In this document: piece after piece, positions 9,884 to 11,144 of the stretch
Position numbering within the stretch: the stretch's first letter is position 1
How the letters are laid out: the number at the start of each line of letters is the position of its first letter
Origin: Caldilinea sp.
GTDB taxonomy: Bacteria; Chloroflexota; Anaerolineae; Caldilineales; Caldilineaceae
DNA length: 11,144 nucleotides
Assembly (NCBI GenBank): GCA_025055055.1
Contig: JANWYX010000404.1
Coordinates: 1-11,144, forward strand
Reading direction: 5' to 3'
The notes under the pieces: generated by a model
Database searches by the model: none
What the model was told of the DNA's origin: nothing
What the model saw: the letters and a program-made list of their open reading frames with translations, nothing else
Program-made: the position numbers and the translations under genes

Positions 9884-10897
9884 TCAATATCCATCCGCAA
9901 AGGTGTCGATCATCAACTTGACGTCGCCCAGAGGATACAACACCGGACAGGTAGCGCCATATCGGATGTACTCGCGCACCTTGGCTTTGACTTCGGCGGG
10001 CGTCCCGCTGGCCGTGATGCGCTGCACCAGCTCATCGGGGACGTATTTCATCGCAGCGCGCACCTGCTCTTTGGTGGCTGGCCATCCCAGGATCGACTGA
10101 ATCTGTTGCACAACTTCAGGCTTGACGCCGCTAGCTTTGGCGATGTGAGGTTGCTGCGCCAGATATTGCGTGAGCAGCTCGCGCGCGCCGTCAAGCGCAA
10201 CCTGACGATCCTCATGGACCGAACAGACGACGAGCTGTGGACGATCGATGTCTTCAAGGCGACGGCCTGCTTTGGCGGCCCCGCGTTCCAGATGCTCCAT
10301 CGCCTCGAGGTTGTATTCCGGCGGCACACAGTAGTTGAGTAAAACGCCGTCTGCGATCTCGCCGGTCAACTCCATCATCTGCGGTCCGGTGGCGCCGATC
10401 ACGATCTGAACGTTGCGCGGCTCGCGACGGCCATGCACGACGTCCAGCTCCACCCCCTCCAAGTGATGAAACTCGCCGTGAAAGGTGACGCGCTCCATCG
10501 CCAACAGCCGACGCAGCAACTCGACTGTCTCGCGCATCGCCGTCAACGGTTTGCGTCGCTCGATGCCCACATTTTTCGCCAACGGGTCCCACCACGCGCC
10601 GATGCCGCAGATGATGCGGTCAGGCGCCAGGTCGTCGAGCGTCAGGAAGGTGGCAGCGAGCAGGCCGATATTGCGCGTCCAGTTGTTGATCACGCCAGAG
10701 CCAACCTTAATACGCTCGGTCACCGCTGCGTAGGCGGCCATCGGCACGATGGCATCGCGCACCAGCCGGCTCTCCGCCTGCCAGACCGCTTCAAAGCCTT
10801 TGGCTTCAGCGTAACGTGCATATTCCATGCCATCCCGAATCGGGTGTTTGTCTTGCAGATAGAGGGCGACCCGTGTGTAGCGTGTTTCTGACATCAT
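9884..10897 (-). CDS. LLM-class (luciferase-like) oxidoreductase, probably F420-dependent, Mer-like
   Basis: This 337-residue TIM-barrel protein belongs to the bacterial luciferase-like superfamily, in the subgroup with 5,10-methylenetetrahydromethanopterin reductase (Mer). Evidence includes GMEYARYAEAKGFEAVWQ (23-40), the strand ERIKVGSGVINNWTRN (61-76) with the N/TR pattern around a bulge, LDDLAPDRIICGIGAW (87-102), NVQIVIGATGPQMMELTGEIADGVLLN (about 162-188; the GEIADGVLLN end is the most telling) and a C-terminal helix-strand pair. Mer reduces methylene- to methyl-tetrahydromethanopterin with F420H2, but many bacterial relatives act on other substrates or use FMN, so cofactor and substrate are inference. 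Two adjacent ATG codons (10897 and 10894) could start it; AAGGAG (complement of 10903-10908) lies 5 and 8 nt away respectively. It is followed 30 bp later by pdxT on the same strand. Confidence 0.85.
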   Translation of the reverse strand: MMSETRYTRVALYLQDKHPIRDGMEYARYAEAKGFEAVWQAESRLVRDAIVPMAAYAAVTERIKVGSGVINNWTRNIGLLAATFLTLDDLAPDRIICGIGAWWDPLAKNVGIERRKPLTAMRETVELLRRLLAMERVTFHGEFHHLEGVELDVVHGRREPRNVQIVIGATGPQMMELTGEIADGVLLNYCVPPEYNLEAMEHLERGAAKAGRRLEDIDRPQLVVCSVHEDRQVALDGARELLTQYLAQQPHIAKASGVKPEVVQQIQSILGWPATKEQVRAAMKYVPDELVQRITASGTPAEVKAKVREYIRYGATCPVLYPLGDVKLMIDTFADGY

Positions 10898-10902
10898 GGA
10901 CT

Positions 10903-10908
10903 CTCCTT
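10903..10908 (-). promoter_or_regulatory. Ribosome-binding site of the LLM oxidoreductase
   Basis: AAGGAG on the minus strand is 5 nt from the first ATG and 8 nt from the second. The second spacing is the more usual one, so the protein may begin at residue 2. Confidence 0.65.
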
Positions 10909-11011
10909 GGGCTCTTCGTTGGGTGTACTTTCTCTCCGAGGCGGCCTACCATGCGCAGGGCTTGTTCCTACGCCTTGTCCGATGCTGAACGGATCGAACA
11001 GCGGATTGATC

Positions 11012-11031
11012 GTTGTAGCGGATTATACAAC
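11012..11031 (-). promoter_or_regulatory. TATAAT box inside a 20-bp palindrome upstream of the LLM-pdxT operon
   Basis: The minus strand carries a perfect TATAAT at 11027-11022. It lies in an inverted repeat, GTTGTA (11012-11017) and TACAAC (11026-11031), with an 8-bp spacer. No good -35 box is found upstream. The leader to the ATG would be about 118 nt. A dimeric repressor binding here would block the -10 region. The rest of 10898-11144 shows no gene on either strand that I can support. Confidence 0.45.
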
Positions 11032-11144
11032 AAATTCTACAGCTATCGATGATGCACAGTCCACCGAGAACGTGCAGCTGCGAGCCGCTCCCACCATCAT
11101 TGTCGCCTATTGGCGAAATTCACTCTCTCGATTGTCAGGTTCAA

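Noticed and set aside
9152..10100. Plus-strand frames opposite pdxT and its upstream spacer
   Set aside because: pdxT on the minus strand has the full catalytic triad. The plus-strand translations look like shadow sequence rich in Arg, Pro and Ser.
10816..11052. Plus-strand 78-codon frame across the start of the LLM gene and its leader
   Set aside because: It overlaps the antisense of the conserved LLM N-terminus and the likely promoter; no ribosome-binding site or family resemblance is seen.
11103..11116. Small hairpin TCGCC-TATT-GGCGA near the right edge
   Set aside because: Only five pairs, no T run and no gene ending there; too weak to call.

Overview
The window reads as a GC-rich bacterial chromosome segment of housekeeping and accessory metabolic genes. 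I see no phage, plasmid, CRISPR, rRNA or tRNA. A multidomain class A penicillin-binding protein, an F420-type LLM-fold oxidoreductase, PdxT-type vitamin B6 synthesis, an ETF pair and a PH/DUF1648-like membrane protein together fit Chloroflexota, perhaps Caldilineae or Anaerolineae. That placement is inference from gene content and protein style; no marker gene here proves it.

Layout. (1) Bases 1-436 hold the 3' part of a SAM-dependent methyltransferase cut by the window edge. (2) Bases 536-6112 hold four tightly packed plus-strand genes: a PBP1A-like transglycosylase/transpeptidase with an Ig-like C-terminal extension, the nucleotidase SurE, a five-helix PH/DUF1648-like membrane protein, and a family 2 glycosyltransferase resembling dolichyl/polyprenyl-phosphate glucosyltransferases. 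Gaps are 14, 1 and 15 bp, so they probably form one operon with a cell-envelope theme. (3) A CPBP/CAAX-type intramembrane protease lies on the minus strand (6079-6807); its 3' end overlaps the glycosyltransferase by 34 bp. (4) Bases 6808-7300 form a 493-bp divergent intergenic region, the most structured non-coding stretch in the window. (5) etfB and etfA follow on the plus strand (7301-9069) and end in a strong intrinsic terminator. (6) On the minus strand an LLM-class oxidoreductase is followed by pdxT (10897 down to 9209). A perfect TATAAT box inside a 20-bp palindrome lies upstream of the LLM gene.

The main discovery candidate is the etf upstream region. It contains a good plus-strand promoter, a short predicted transcript with two hairpins ending in a 16-bp terminator-like stem, a second -10 box, four copies of a TGAC(A/T)TCTG core spaced 21, 41 and 20 bp (near whole helical turns), and an 11-bp A/T-rich inverted repeat just before the etfB ribosome-binding site. 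A terminator between two divergent genes has no ordinary job. A small RNA, or attenuation of etfBA, is the simplest explanation, and neither is proven here.

The coding genes themselves look intact and belong to known families, with their key catalytic residues visible where I could check. I find no convincing new protein system.
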